From Symbiodinium sp. CCMP2592 (lineage: Eukaryota > Sar > Dinophyceae > Suessiales > Symbiodiniaceae), in assembly GCA_905221615.1 (NCBI GenBank), contig CAJNDT010003402.1, positions 238,750-302,749 on the forward strand: 64,000 nt of DNA, in the 5' to 3' direction. Positions 1-10,474 of this stretch are shown in pieces. The notes beneath the pieces were generated by a model that searched no databases, had not been told where the DNA came from, and saw nothing but the letters and a program-made list of their open reading frames with translations. Numbering within the stretch: the stretch's first letter is position 1; each line of letters opens with the position of its first letter. The translations under genes and the position numbers were made by a program.

Positions 1-2060
1 TCTTACGCGCTTCCCGTACGTAGGTCTTTCGCCTTCCATGCCTCCTGCAGGGTTTTCGTGCTGCAATCCCAGACCCCTGTCTCGCTCCGAGATTGATGGT
101 CTGGCTTGTTGCCTTCTTGCACCCGTGGTCTTTCGCCTTCCATGCCGCGTGCAGGGTTTTCGTGCTGCAATCCCAGACCCCCCGGCTCGTTCCGAGATTG
201 GGGGTCTGGCTTGTTGCCTTCTGCCTCGTGCAGGGTTTTCGTGCTGCAATCCCAGACCCCCGTCTCGTTCCGAGATTGGGGGTCTGGCTTGTTGCCTTCT
301 TCCACGCCTCCCGTAGGTCTTTCGCCTTCCATGCCTCGTGCAGGGTTTTCGTGCTGCAATCCCAGACCCCCGTCTCGTTCCGAGATTGGGGGTCTGGCTT
401 GTTGCCTTCTTCCACGCCTCCCGAAGGTCTTTCGCCTTCCATGCCTCGTGCAGGGTTTTCGTGCTGCAATCCCAGACCCGCCCGTCTCGTTCCGAGATTG
501 GGGGTCTGGCTTGTTGCCATCTTCCACGCCTCCCGTAGGTCTTTCGCCTTCCATGTCTCGTGCAGGGTTTCCGTGCTGCAATCCCAGACCCCCCGTCTCG
601 TTCCGAGATTGGGCGTCTGGCTTGTTGCCTTCTTCGACGCCTCCCGAAGGTCTTTCGCTTTCCATGCCTCGTGCAGAGTTTTTCGTGCTGGAACCCCAGA
701 CCCCCCATCTCGCTCCGAGATCGGGGGTCTGGCTTGTTGCCATCTTCCACGCCTCCCGTAGGTCTTTCGCATTCCATGCCTCGTGCAGGGTTTTTCGTGC
801 TGCAATCCCAGACCCTCCGTCTCGCTCCGAGATTGGGGGTCTGGCTTGTTGCCTTCTTCAACGCCTCCCGTAGGTCTTTCGCCTTCCATGCCTCGTGCAG
901 GGTTTCCGTGCTGCAATCCCAGATGTTCCGTCTCGTTCCGAGATTGGGGGTCTGGCTTGTTGCCTTCTTCCACGCGCCCCGTCTCGCTCCGAGATTGGGG
1001 GTCTGGCTTGTTGCCTTCTTCCACGCCTCCCATAGGTCTTTCGCCTTCCATGCCTGTGCAGGGTTTTCGTGCTGCAATCCCAGACCCCAGTCTCGCTCCG
1101 AGATTGGTGGTCTGGCTTGTTGTCTTCTTGCACGCGTGGTCGTTCGCCTTCCATGCCTCGTGCAGGGTTTTCGTGCTGCAATCCCAGACCCCCCGTCTCG
1201 CTCCGAGATTGGGGGTCTGGCTTGTTGCCTTCTTCGGTCTTTCGCCTTCCATGCCTCGTGCAGGGTTTTCGTGCTGCAATCCCAGACACCCCGTCTCGCT
1301 CCGAGATTGGGGGTTTGGCTTGTTGGCATCTGCCGCCCCTCCCGTAATTCCCTCGCTTTCCATGCCCGTGCCGGGTTCTTGCGACAATCCCAGACCCCCC
1401 GTCTCGCTCCGGGATTGGAGGTCTGGGTAACTGTCAGGTCCGCACCCCGCGTAGGTCTTTCGCTTTCCGTGCCTCGTCCATGGTTTTCGCCCTGCTATCC
1501 CAGACCCCCGTCTCGCTGCGAGATTGGGTTTCTGGCTTGTTGCCATCTTCCGTGCCGTGCCGACCCCCCGTCTCGATCCGAGATTGGAGGTCCAGGTTGC
1601 CCTGTCATGTCCGCACCCGCAGCAGGTCTTTCGCAATCCATGCCTCTTGCAGGGTTTTTGTGCTGCAATCCCAGACCCCCCGTCTCGCTCCGAGATTGGG
1701 GGTCTGGCTTGTTTGCGATCTTCCGCCTCTCCCGCGGGTCTTTGGCCTCCCATGCCCGTGCAGGGTTTTTGCGGCAATCCCACACCCCCCCGTCTCGCTC
1801 CGAGATTAGGGGTCTGGCTTGCGGCCATCTTCCGCACCTCCGTCGGTCTTTCGCCTACGATGCTTGTGCAGGGTTCTGGCCACAATCCCAGACCCCCGTC
1901 TCCAGATTGGGGGTTTGGGTTGTTGTCGATATCTGCACCTCCCACAGGTCTTTCGCTTCCAAGCCTCGTGCAGGGTTTTCGCCTGCAGTCCCAGACCCCC
2001 CGTCTCGCTCCGAGATTGGAGGTCTGGCTTGTTGCCGTCTTCCACACCTCCCGGAGGTCC
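1..2060. repeat. Hairpin satellite: tandem array of ~110 bp units
   Basis: About 19-20 head-to-tail units of 110-112 bp (for example starts near 311, 421, 533 and 644), some shortened. Each unit carries a GC-rich palindrome: CCAGACCCCC, then TCTCG, a 2-3 base loop, CGAGA, and GGGGGTCTGG. The rest reads CTTTCGCCTTCCATGCCTCG and CAGGGTTTTCGTGCTGCAAT. Units from about 1320 on are more diverged, but the palindrome remains the most recognisable part. All six frames are partly open here because the unit is poor in stop codons. Unit length varies by non-multiples of three, so a conserved reading frame is unlikely. The array continues past the left edge of the window. Confidence 0.95.
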
Positions 2061-2530
2061 AGCAAGTTAAACCGGCTTTTCGCGCAGCATCCTATGTTGT
2101 TTTTAGGGCTTTCGTAGTTTTTGCCGTCTTGTTTTGATGGAGTCTAGCTTCGCGTGCCTTTCACCCCTTTCTCTGTGGTTGGTTTCTTTTCGTTATATTT
2201 CTGACCACCTTCTCGCACCATCTTTGGTTTGTTTCCATGGCGCGAGATCTGTGTGGTTGTCACCTTTCACATGTTCCGCAGTTTGTAGGTTTGCTGCTGT
2301 TATCCCAATCTCGAGATTGGGGCTCTGGGTCGGTGCCATTTTACGCAGGTTCCGTTGAATCCTTGCCTCCCATTCTCTGTCCTTGGCTATCTTGTACTGC
2401 CAGACCGTCCGGCCTCGCATTGTTTGGGGTCTGGGCTTTTGCGATTTTCTGTTCTTCTGTCTACTTCCGTCCTCTTTGTAGGCTTCAGCTCCTTTTCCAA
2501 TCCCCTACCATTCCTCTTCTTCTGTGAAAC
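2061..2530. repeat. Decayed edge of the hairpin satellite, then unique sequence
   Basis: Two eroded copies of the hairpin can still be seen, at about 2294-2332 (CCCAATCTCGAGATTGGGG) and about 2398-2435 (CCAGACCGTCC followed by GGGGTCTGGG). The sequence between them no longer aligns to the unit. This is the expected gradient at the end of a satellite array. No gene is recognisable. Confidence 0.65.
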
Positions 2531-2653
2531 TTGGCTGCATTAGATACACGCCCTCTCGAACCCCTCGCGGAGAGCGGCTATGACGATTACGGAGCCGCTC
2601 GGAGATGCTTGGGGGGAAGTGGGTTGACGGCCGCAGTAACGTCTGTGGGCCAC

Positions 2654-2900
2654 TCTCCTCCTCCTCCTCCTCCTCCTCCTCCTCCTCCTCCTCCTCCTCC
2701 TCCTCCTCCATGTACATATGTACATATGTATGTATGCACATATGTACATATGTATATGTGTATGTACATGTGTGTGCATGTGCATATGTACCTATCGGTA
2801 CCTCAACACACACACACATCTACATTTAATATACACACCTGTATGTATGCGCACATGTGCAGGCGCGCACACACACACACACACATCCATCCATCGAGTG
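2654..2900. repeat. Microsatellite cluster (CTC)n, (ATGTAC)n, (CA)n
   Basis: About 18 CTC units (2654-2708) are followed by TACATATG-type repeats to about 2795 and CA-rich runs at about 2804-2816 and 2868-2884. Open frames here encode only homopolymers (Pro, Ser, Glu or Gly runs, according to frame and strand) and are not genes. Confidence 0.95.
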
Positions 2901-3049
2901 AACATAACGAAACATAACCATAGAGAAGCACATAGAGCTCACGACCTTTTGTCCTACCGCTGTAGAGGCTGCGATTCCTCAGGCGCACGCCCGAGCGTCG
3001 AAGGCCTGCAGCACCCAAGCTTGTCGTCGGAAGCTATGGAATTTCAGGT

Positions 3050-3150
3050 GGGTGGGTGTCAAAATTATGGTTCCTTTTTGGGACCCTATTGTAATACGGC
3101 ACCTAATATTTAGGGTACCCAAAAAGGGACCATAATTTTGACAACCACCC
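3050..3150 (+). mobile_element. Palindromic element family G, copy 1
   Basis: The ends GGGTGGGTGTCAAAATTATG and CATAATTTTGACAACCACCC form an inverted repeat of about 30 bp round a 40 bp core. A 4 bp direct repeat AGGT flanks it (3046-3049 and 3151-3154), which reads as a target-site duplication. Copies at 30404 and 48394. Confidence 0.85.
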
Positions 3151-3154
3151 AGGT

Positions 3155-4255
3155 TGTTTCAGGGTTTCAGTCAAGTTTAGAGACACCCAATATACCATAC
3201 AGTATAGCTCAGAAACCGACCGCTGTTTCAGGACTTTTCAGGACCACGAGGGCTCCACTAATTCATGGGTACTTCGGGGGTCCTGGTAGGGTTTAGGGTT
3301 TGGGGTTCAGTTGAGATTTAAGGCCTCATTCATTCTTTGGCTCCACCCGAACAAGGGCTATGCACAAATTGGGATACATGTCTCTTCTCGCGCATCAAGG
3401 ATCAAGTCGGCTAAACCGGCTGGACCTACTTACTAAGTCGCATGCTCCTTCAATCGCAAAAGCCCGCTCATTCCCAGCGCCTGGGTGGTGCTTCGACATC
3501 TGCCTGCGCTTCACATTGCCATGTCACTCCGAATGCCGCTAAATCCCATAGGGTCTTACTTGTCAGGGTTGCATAAGGGTTCTACAAGGACCCCAAATCT
3601 TAAAAGTGTTTTGTACAACTTACCTAACCCACAACGCATGAACGGTTCGATCAGGTTCATAATTCAGGAGTATTCGTTAATTCAGGATGGTTGGTCTTTC
3701 TGGGCTCACGATGTGGGGATCCGTGCACGTAATTATCGGATTATGGCTTGTATAGGCGTGCAATGAAAGATGCAAGTTGTGGAGATGTCCCTATTGACAT
3801 CCTACATCCCACGAACCCCAAACCTCAACGGCCAAACGATCATCCACTAAGTCTGACCCCCCAAATGATACAGAAGGAAAGCCCGAAAATGATTTCAACC
3901 CCCCAAAGGCCAAAACTTGACAAAGCTTACAATTCGAGCCAAGCCCCGCAGAATCCCTAGAACCACTCTCAGAACCCTGAACGAACAAACAAGAAACAGC
4001 GCCAAAATGAACCCCGAAGCACAGAAACCAAAAACGAAGAAGTCTTTAGGGTTCAAGGTTTAGAAGTTTAGGATTGAGTCTTACCACGAAGGGCCCCCCA
4101 ACAAAGCACCCTCCTAGTCAGAAGCTGCTACTTCGGAGTGTAGCTCGAGTGCAACGCCCGAGAATAGAAGATCTGATCCCATCAACCTGAAGCCCTCAAC
4201 CGGCCCAGAGCCCCCAAACCCTTGGTGAAAATGGAAAGATCCGACCCCATCAAAC
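3155..4255. other. No gene seen
   Basis: Short open frames of 60-93 codons occur, but none has a convincing domain or composition. Scattered TTTAGGG/CCCTAAA fragments are present. I see no RNA gene. Confidence 0.6.
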
Positions 4256-4384
4256 TACCCATATGCCCCAGAGGAGTTCCTTTTTGGGTTCATCTTTAGA
4301 TTTCTTTAAGGTAACCCCAAAAAGGAACTACTATGGAGCCTTGAAGGTAATCCCCACAGGGAACTACTATGGAGCCTATGGGTA
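4256..4384. mobile_element. Palindromic element family F, diverged copy
   Basis: The ends TACCCATATGCCCCAG and CCTATGGGTA are inverted. The inner arms read GAGTTCCTTTTTGGG and CCCCAAAAAGGAACTACTATGG. The right half is duplicated internally: GGAACTACTATGGAGCC occurs twice, about 54 bp apart. Compare family F at 58773 and 60219. Confidence 0.7.
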
Positions 4385-4471
4385 GAGTCCAAGCCCCTAA
4401 ACCCTTGATCCTGAACCCGAACAATAAGCTCTCAGCCCACGCTCGACACCCGAAACCCCCAAACCCCACGA

Positions 4472-4560
4472 AATGGTAGGTTCGTGTTTAGGGCTTAGTG
4501 TTTAGTGTTTAGGGTTTAGGGTTTAGTGTTTCGGGTTTAGGGTTTAAGGTTTCGAAATGG
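4472..4560 (+). repeat. Interstitial telomere-like block (TTTAGGG type)
   Basis: Degenerate heptamers with TTTAGTG and TTTCGGG variants, G-rich strand on plus. A weaker patch with the same motif lies at about 4645-4700. Confidence 0.85.
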
Positions 4561-4974
4561 TAGGGTTTTTATTTTTAATGCTGTACTCTACATACCTTAG
4601 TATTGAGAGCCCAAGCTCTGAACTGCGTCGTCGCTTTTACCTTTACCGGGTCTTAGGGTTTAGGGTTCAGAGCTTTAGGGTCCAGGGTGTAGAATTTCAG
4701 TTAGGGTAGAGGATAGAAGTCCATGCACTCCAAGACACCTTTCCTCATGTAGGGGCCTTACGAATTAGCACGAAGCTTCACATAAATATCATGCTCCAAT
4801 GACGTACGCCCCAAAACATCACCCCAGAAAGTCCCTAAAAGAACCCCGTAAATGCTCGAACACGCCCAAATCGGCCCTGAATCAACAACAACCCTCTCAG
4901 GACCTCAGTTTTAAGGATGAATCAAAAACATACTTCAGAATGCTAAATGATATCCTGCGTATATCACACTACAT

Positions 4975-5573
4975 TCATGGGATATATATATATATATGAT
5001 CTTAAACATGGTCTTAAGCTATAAAATATTATTATAGTTGTTACTATTAGTTATATTAGGTTATACTAAGTTAGCTTTTGAGTGCTTTCACTATAGTCGT
5101 GGCAGAAACCAGAGGTGCTGAAGCTGCCGAGCGGCCTGGCAGTGAGCGGCGGCAGAGTTCCCTTCCACCTTTGCAAGCAGCTCTCGAGTTAGAGCTTAGG
5201 TTTCGGGTTTAGGGCTTTAGGCCCTCGGGTATAGGGTTTAATGGGACTCATGGCTTTAAAATGCAGAGGTAGACAGGCACATAGGTACATAGACGTAAGT
5301 TACAGGTACCAAGTTGTGAAGGTGTGTAGATGTAGAGTCACATAGGCACATTCATACACAACTATGCAGGTTTGTAGATATATAGGTATGTAGATATATA
5401 GATATACAGTTATACAGTTATAGAGATATAGCGGAAAAAATATTTATATACAGTTATACAGTTATAGAGATATAGCGGGAAAATATTTATGTATGTATAT
5501 ATATATATAGAGAGAGAGATGTGTGTTTACATCTATACACATACTTTTTTTGTATATATGTGGTCACCCCCCA

Positions 5574-5604
<31 letters not shown>

Positions 5605-5715
5605 TGCACAGATATCTCGGTATATACATATGTAGTTATATAGGTATATAGGCACCTAGTTATTTGCAGATATATACATACGTTATTTGATATATAGATT
5701 TACAGTTGTATCGGT
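4975..5715. repeat. AT-rich simple-sequence region
   Basis: It contains (TA)n at 4980-4998 and 5574-5600, many TATAGGTA/TATACAG variants and a 44 bp tandem duplication (units starting at 5406 and 5450, each with ACAGTTATACAGTTATAGAG). The nearest long open frames are artefacts of this composition. Confidence 0.85.
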
Positions 5716-7846
5716 ATGTTACATAGATATGTCTGTAGGTTAACATATGCCTGTATTGTCGGGCGTTCGACGTTCCGCCCTCGCCCTGGCATAATCCTCC
5801 CATTGCAGGGTGGACGGCAACGAATCTTGGTAAAAGGTATTGTTTCTGTACCCGAACTTTGTGGTGAACTGCTAAAAAAACGGTACACACACGGAGATAG
5901 ACCCAAGCCGGGAGCGAGGAACCACATCCGTCCACACACTGGGGCTTGGGGATTGGTTAAAAGGAAAACCACAAAGGAAACTTTCAACGACAACCCAAAC
6001 CCATGCCCAACCACCCGCCCCAACTGTGGAGGCGGGTACGTGCTGGGCTTTGGGTGGGGCAAGGGTGACCAAGTTTACTAACATGTTTGCGTCTATTCTA
6101 TCTGCATGCAAAGGCTGGAGACGAATTGGTGGGGCGGCGGTACAAGCACTGAGCCTTCAGACTGAGGGTTCTTCTCCTCGTGCCCCGTCAACCCCAAATC
6201 CTCCGAAGCTTTCAAGCAACCCTGAACTTCAAACAGCTATATAAGCTTTCCCAACTCCAAAATTCACGTGATCGGACTGACGGCTTCGATCGGTCCGAGG
6301 CACATCTTCGTTGCCGCCGGGGCCTCCTGTCGCAAAGCTTTTAGGGTTTTGGCTTTTGACTGAGTTGTTGTAGCTGGCCCGTCGGAAGGTCTAGAGTGCA
6401 ACCAGCGTCCGAAGTCTCAGCGTTGCAAACCCTCCCAGCGCACCCAGGCTGCTTGTGCCTCTCCTCATGCATCACTGCCGTCGCTGTCACTGCTGTCACC
6501 ATTTTCAGCACTTCCCCTCCGACTGCCACCGTCTGTCGCACCATCTTCGCTGGAATCTTCAGAAGTACCTTTGTGACCGCTAACAGCACCATGAGCTACT
6601 GTCTCCGTGCAAGCATGTGTGCCGTTCTGTACCCTAAGACCTTATAAACTCCGTCGAACCCACCCTTGTGCCCCGTCCCATTTCAATGATGAAGAACAGC
6701 TTTAATTTACTTTAAACAATCCTCGAAGGCTTGCCCGGTTGGAGAAACGACTTCCGCGCCTTTGTCAAGGAAAAGCAACCGCCATGTTGACGTATAAAAT
6801 ATGGCTCGTCTGCCCTAGTTGGTGCGCTCGTGGCACCTAGCGGCAGGGCTAGGGGCTCAGAAATCTCGCGTCGAGTTTAACAACACGCTCAAACCTTGTC
6901 GCAGCCATGTGTGTCAAGCAGGTATGTTCCTTTGATGTGTCGTTGCCACCGAAACATTAATTCGCCTGATCTCCGGCATATGGTCTTATTGAAATAGGCG
7001 GTAATTCGCAAAAAGGCTTTCTTGCCAACAGAAGGCCCGCCCGTTGAAGACCTGGCATTGCAAAGACCGCAGCATAACGTGTCGAGAAATTGGCTGTCTG
7101 TCACCTTCGTCTTGACAGATGTTGATATCTGGCCCCAACATTTCACTGAGCTCAGTGACACCGTCGTACGGTAGCTTAAGCTACGGACCCTCAAGCACCA
7201 CACCCTGAAAGTACCCTTACAATGTTATTTCCAAACCAAATCCGGGACCTTAGTGTCCAAGTATAGAGCCTCAATGGTCGGACCCTTATTACAACGGACT
7301 CGAAATGAACACAAAACACTCCTACACCTGAAAATCTCCCGGCAAGGTTTAGAGGTTCAGGGGCTATGGTCTCAGGGGTCGATGGGTTTCCGGTTAGATT
7401 CCGTTGAGGAGGCTTGCATGTAGGGTCCAAGGCATGAATGACAGATGGTTCGAAGCGACTCTGTACAGGACGAGGGCGTAAGTAGCAGAGTGAACATTCT
7501 AGGCACCTAAACAGCATAATTCCCCGAGCCCCAAACCCTAACCCCCGAATGCTAGCAGCACAAACCCTAACCCGTAAATAGTTGCTTGGACCAAGACCCT
7601 CGGCGGGGACCATGATACTGAAAGACAGGGGTCTCCAACAGTAGGACAACCAATCCGGAGCAGACTCTTGAAGCCAACAGCCAGGTGATATGGGGCCAGA
7701 GTAAGTAGAATAGGCCGTGGGGGTATATTCTGCTATGGCAACTTCAGGACTGCGCGGGAATGTCCGTGGAAAAGGCCGGTGTTTAGGCTCGGGTTTGACA
7801 TAAAGGCAATTCGAAGAATTCAATTCATATTGCCGTGGCCTGGGGG
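5716..7846. other. Low-repeat stretch, no confident gene
   Basis: Unlike most of the window, this stretch has few recognisable elements. Overlapping open frames exist on both strands (plus 5716-6081, minus 5700-6062, minus 7191-7823, the last about 210 codons). None shows a recognisable domain, and the opposite-strand pairs mirror one another. The 7191-7823 frame crosses CCCTAAA-like motifs. Spliced exons cannot be excluded by eye. Confidence 0.5.
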
Positions 7847-7847
7847 G

Positions 7848-7907
7848 CTCTAAACCCTAAACCCTAAACCCTAAACCCGAAACCCTAAACCCTAAACCCT
7901 AAACCGC
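7848..7907 (-). repeat. Interstitial telomere block (CCCTAAA)n
   Basis: About eight near-perfect CCCTAAA heptamers with one CCCGAAA variant. A second short block lies at 8002-8042. Confidence 0.95.
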
Positions 7908-8071
7908 AAAGCTTTTAGTCGCCAAACCCTCAAACTCACGTATGTCGGTTGCCGTTTTCTACCACAACAAGAGAGACACACACGACACAGCTTTGCATCT
8001 AAAACCCTAAACCCTGAACCCTGACCCCCTAAACCCTAAACCCATGTCCAAACATACAACGACAAGGCCCC

Positions 8072-8181
8072 CCCAGACCTTCCAAAAATCCCTTAATTAA
8101 GGAATATACCTTAATTCATATTTGGGATCCCATTATAATTTAAGGTATATTCCTTAATTAAGGGATTTTGGAAGGTCTGGG
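8072..8181. mobile_element. Palindromic element family C, copy 1
   Basis: The ends CCCAGACCTTCCAAAAATCC and GGATTTTGGAAGGTCTGGG enclose an almost perfect palindrome with CCCTTAATTAAGGAATATACC arms and a core containing GGGATCCC. Flanking CCCC on both sides may be a 4 bp duplication, but the run of C makes this uncertain. Confidence 0.85.
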
Positions 8182-8312
8182 CCCCCTCCGGAAAAAAAAA
8201 AACCTTTGGATAGAAGCCTGTTGAACCTTACCCCTATACCCTTTACCCTATCAACTCTGAACCCTAAACCCTAAATACTAAACCCTAAGCCCTTACTTCT
8301 AGGCCCTTTACT

Positions 8313-8405
8313 TACCTTTGGTTAGTAGGGAATGGAAGAATGGTAGTAATAGCAGTTATAGTAATAGTTGTACCCCATTCCTCCATTCCCTACTAACCAA
8401 AGGTA
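8313..8405 (+). mobile_element. Palindromic element family J, copy 1
   Basis: The terminal repeat TACCTTTGGTTAGTAGGGAATGG ends in its inverse, CCATTCCCTACTAACCAAAGGTA. TA at both outer ends fits a TA target duplication. The core is (TAG)n-like. Other copies at 12260, 12629 (inverted) and 38470. Confidence 0.85.
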
Positions 8406-8549
8406 AGTTTGCCCTACATGCCAAACCGTTACCCCTGGGCCCTTAAGCCAATCAACTCTAATCTCTAAGACTCTAAACCCTAAACCCAAAGCCGTAAGCC
8501 CTTACCCCTAGGCCCTTAACCCTACCAACTCTATAGTATACTATAATTA
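8404..8549. repeat. Inverted segmental duplicate (partner 12484-12630)
   Basis: This stretch beside J copy 1, including GCCCTACATGCCAAACC and CTAATCTCTAAGACTCTAAA, reappears in reverse complement beside J copy 3 with few mismatches. The duplicated unit, with the J elements, spans about 235 bp. Confidence 0.85.
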
Positions 8550-8740
8550 CAATAAGGAACCTCCAAGACCCTCTTCTAATTATTAAGGCCTCTATACTAT
8601 CAACTACTAAACCCTAAATAGATCCCTCAAAAGTCAAAGGAGACCTTCAAGAACCCCTCAAAAGAACCCTTAAAGGAACCCTGAAAGGAACCCTAAAAGT
8701 TTCCCTTAAAGGACCCCTTAAAGGAACCCGGGAAGGAACT
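8550..8740. repeat. Family H right half and (CCCTTAAAGGAA)n tract
   Basis: CTTCTAATTATTAAGGCC (about 8575-8592) is the right end of family H. From 8640 to 8738 a low-complexity tract repeats AAAGGAACCCTT-like units of 15-20 bp. Confidence 0.6.
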
Positions 8741-8746
8741 CTATGA

Positions 8747-8860
8747 TGGGAGGCCAAAGGGGTTTAAGATTCTTGGGGTAGGGATTCCTTAATATGAACC
8801 CTATTATGGGAACCCTAACCCCTACTAAACCCCCATAGGCTAAAACCCCTTGTGGCCTCC
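8747..8860 (+). mobile_element. Palindromic element family I, copy 1
   Basis: TGGGAGGCCAAAGGGG pairs with CCCCTTGTGGCCTCC across the element. Inner arms hold GGGTAGGGATTCC and GGAACCCTAACCCC-like motifs. TATGA lies on both sides here, but ATGATGGGAGGCC is conserved in all three copies, so ATGA may belong to the element. Confidence 0.8.
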
Positions 8861-8872
8861 TATGACCTAAAC

Positions 8873-9325
8873 CCTAAACCCTATAATTCCTAAACCCCTA
8901 AAACTCCTAAACCCTAAACCCCTAAACCCTAAAAGTAACCCTTAAAGGACACCTTAAAGGACACCTTAAAGGAACTCTGAACCGAAGCCCTTTTAATGTC
9001 GCCTCCACGGAGCTCTGCAGTTGCCAGCGTTGCCGTGCCTGCGGCAATCCTGGGTCAATAGGGCTTGGGCTTTAGGGTTTTAGAGTTTAAGGTTTACGGT
9101 TTAGGGCTTTAGGGTTTTAGGGTTTAGGGCTTTAGGGGTTTAGGGTTTAGGGCTTTAGGGTTTTAGGGTTTAGGGCTTTAGGGTTTTAGGGTTTAGGGCT
9201 TTAGGGTTTTAGGGTTTAGGGCTTTAGGGTTTTAGGGTTTAGGGCTTTAGGGTATAGGGCTTTAGGGTTTTAGGGTTTAGGGTTTTAGGGTTTTAGGGTT
9301 TAGGGTTTAGGGACCCTAAACCCTA
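8873..9325 (+). repeat. Telomere-like block with ~23 bp higher-order unit
   Basis: From 9060 the sequence is made of TTTAGGG, CTTTAGGG and TTTTAGGG heptamers and octamers. Between about 9105 and 9290 these recur in fixed order as a unit of about 23 bp (TTTAGGGC, TTTAGGGT, TTTAGGG), so the block amplified locally rather than being a simple telomere tract. 8873-8990 carries CCCTAAA-like and AAAGGACACCTT repeats. Confidence 0.9.
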
Positions 9326-9329
9326 CCGG

Positions 9330-9890
9330 AGGGCCACTGTCACTTTTCAATAGCTGAAGGAAGGGTTTAGATTGCTCGCGAGGCGTTTCAGTCGGCGCAG
9401 CCCTCGGTTCGGTAGCTCGTGCTGTCACATATGCATTCCCCCCACTGTCCACCATCACCACCACCACACCACCACAAACAACACCGCTACCGCCATCAGC
9501 GTCGCACCCTCACAGCCACCGTCGCCCTCAAAACTACCACAAAAACGAGCACCTCAACAGCCATAACGCTACTATCGTAAGTGCGAGTCGCAACATTCTG
9601 TTGAGGTTTTCATACAGTAACGTCATCGCTATTAAGAGCGGCATATCAGTACATCCTTTGCCCGAACACACAAGGTTTTGTCACCGAGAATCAGGGAGGC
9701 CCCGAAGATGCTCAGAAGGCCAACACGGCCGAAGAAGATCACCTCTGCAGGCTGCTATGAGGCACAGTGCTGGACAGGATTTTCAGCTCGTTATGAAAAA
9801 GTCTAGAAATGAAGTCTGGTGGGCGTAAGGTGTAAATGAATCGTTGCACACATGTGCAGGGCGTTACAAGAGCCTGGCTTGGGCTTACCA
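9330..9890. other. No gene seen
   Basis: Contains a 64-codon frame with a CAC/CAA-rich (His) stretch at 9372-9566 and a 75-codon frame at 9601-9828. Neither has a recognisable domain. Confidence 0.5.
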
Positions 9891-9892
9891 CT

Positions 9893-9996
9893 GGGGCCTT
9901 AATAATCAGAACAGATTTCTGGGATAGATTATAAAATACTTGTAATATGGAATCCCCGAAATAGTAATAGTATTGGTAATTGTTTAAGCCCCTTTA
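9893..9996. mobile_element. Palindromic element family H, diverged copy
   Basis: GGGGCCTTAATAATCAGAA at the left and GGTAATTGTTTAAGCCCCT at the right are inverted, with a central TATAAAATACTTGTAATATGG. Family H is the least conserved set in this window. Confidence 0.65.
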
Positions 9997-10104
9997 TCAG
10001 GTGAGCAGTTGGACACTGCATAAAGCTTTCGGAACTCAGCATAGAGGTTGAAAGCTCGTTCATCAGAGGTCGAGAGACTAGGGTCGACTTGACAGGTTAG
10101 TTAA

Positions 10105-10214
10105 CTAGACCTAGGAGTAACCTAGGAATGACAAGGGTGCCCTTTTTGGTTTAAAGGGTGTTATAAGGGAACCTAAACCCTAAAAAGGGAAAAAGTGCCT
10201 ACTCTGGGTCCTAG
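10105..10214 (+). mobile_element. Element family D2, copy 1
   Basis: Starts CTAGACCTAGGAGTAACC and ends CTACTCTGGGTCCTAG. The body has AAGGGTGCCCTTTTTGG and TATAAGGGAACC as in family D. The flanking TTAA/ATAA could be an imperfect 4 bp duplication. Sister copy at 63337 in the same orientation. Confidence 0.8.
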
Positions 10215-10356
10215 ATAATGCCGAGGTAACTTTCAACCCAACCGTTCAGCTTGATTTGCTACATGATGCTTCAGCACAAACACCACTGGCAGCACAGATG
10301 CGATTTGGAAACATACTCCGCTCGACTTGGAAATTCCGGGCTCTGCTTGTCATAAT

Positions 10357-10470
10357 ACCCTAAACCCTAAACCCCTAAACCCTAAACCCTAAACCCCTAA
10401 ACCCTAAACCCTAAACCCTAAACCCCTAAACCCTAAACCCTAAACCCTAAACCCCTAAACCCTAAACCCG
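10357..10470 (-). repeat. Interstitial telomere block (CCCTAAA/CCCCTAAA)
   Basis: About 15 units, mixing 7-mers and 8-mers in a semi-regular order. Confidence 0.95.
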
Positions 10471-10474
10471 AACC

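Noticed and set aside
3..2137. Long open frames on both strands (246, 255 and 525 codons) over the first 2 kb
   Set aside because: They are translations of the 110 bp hairpin satellite. Unit lengths of 110-112 bp break any fixed frame, and all six frames are equally open.
8742..8865. TATGA on both sides of family I as a 5 bp target duplication
   Set aside because: ATGATGGGAGGCC is conserved at that end in all three copies, so ATGA is more likely part of the element.
10357..10470. Reading the telomere blocks as a chromosome end
   Set aside because: Unique sequence and elements continue on both sides, and blocks occur throughout in both orientations, so these are interstitial.
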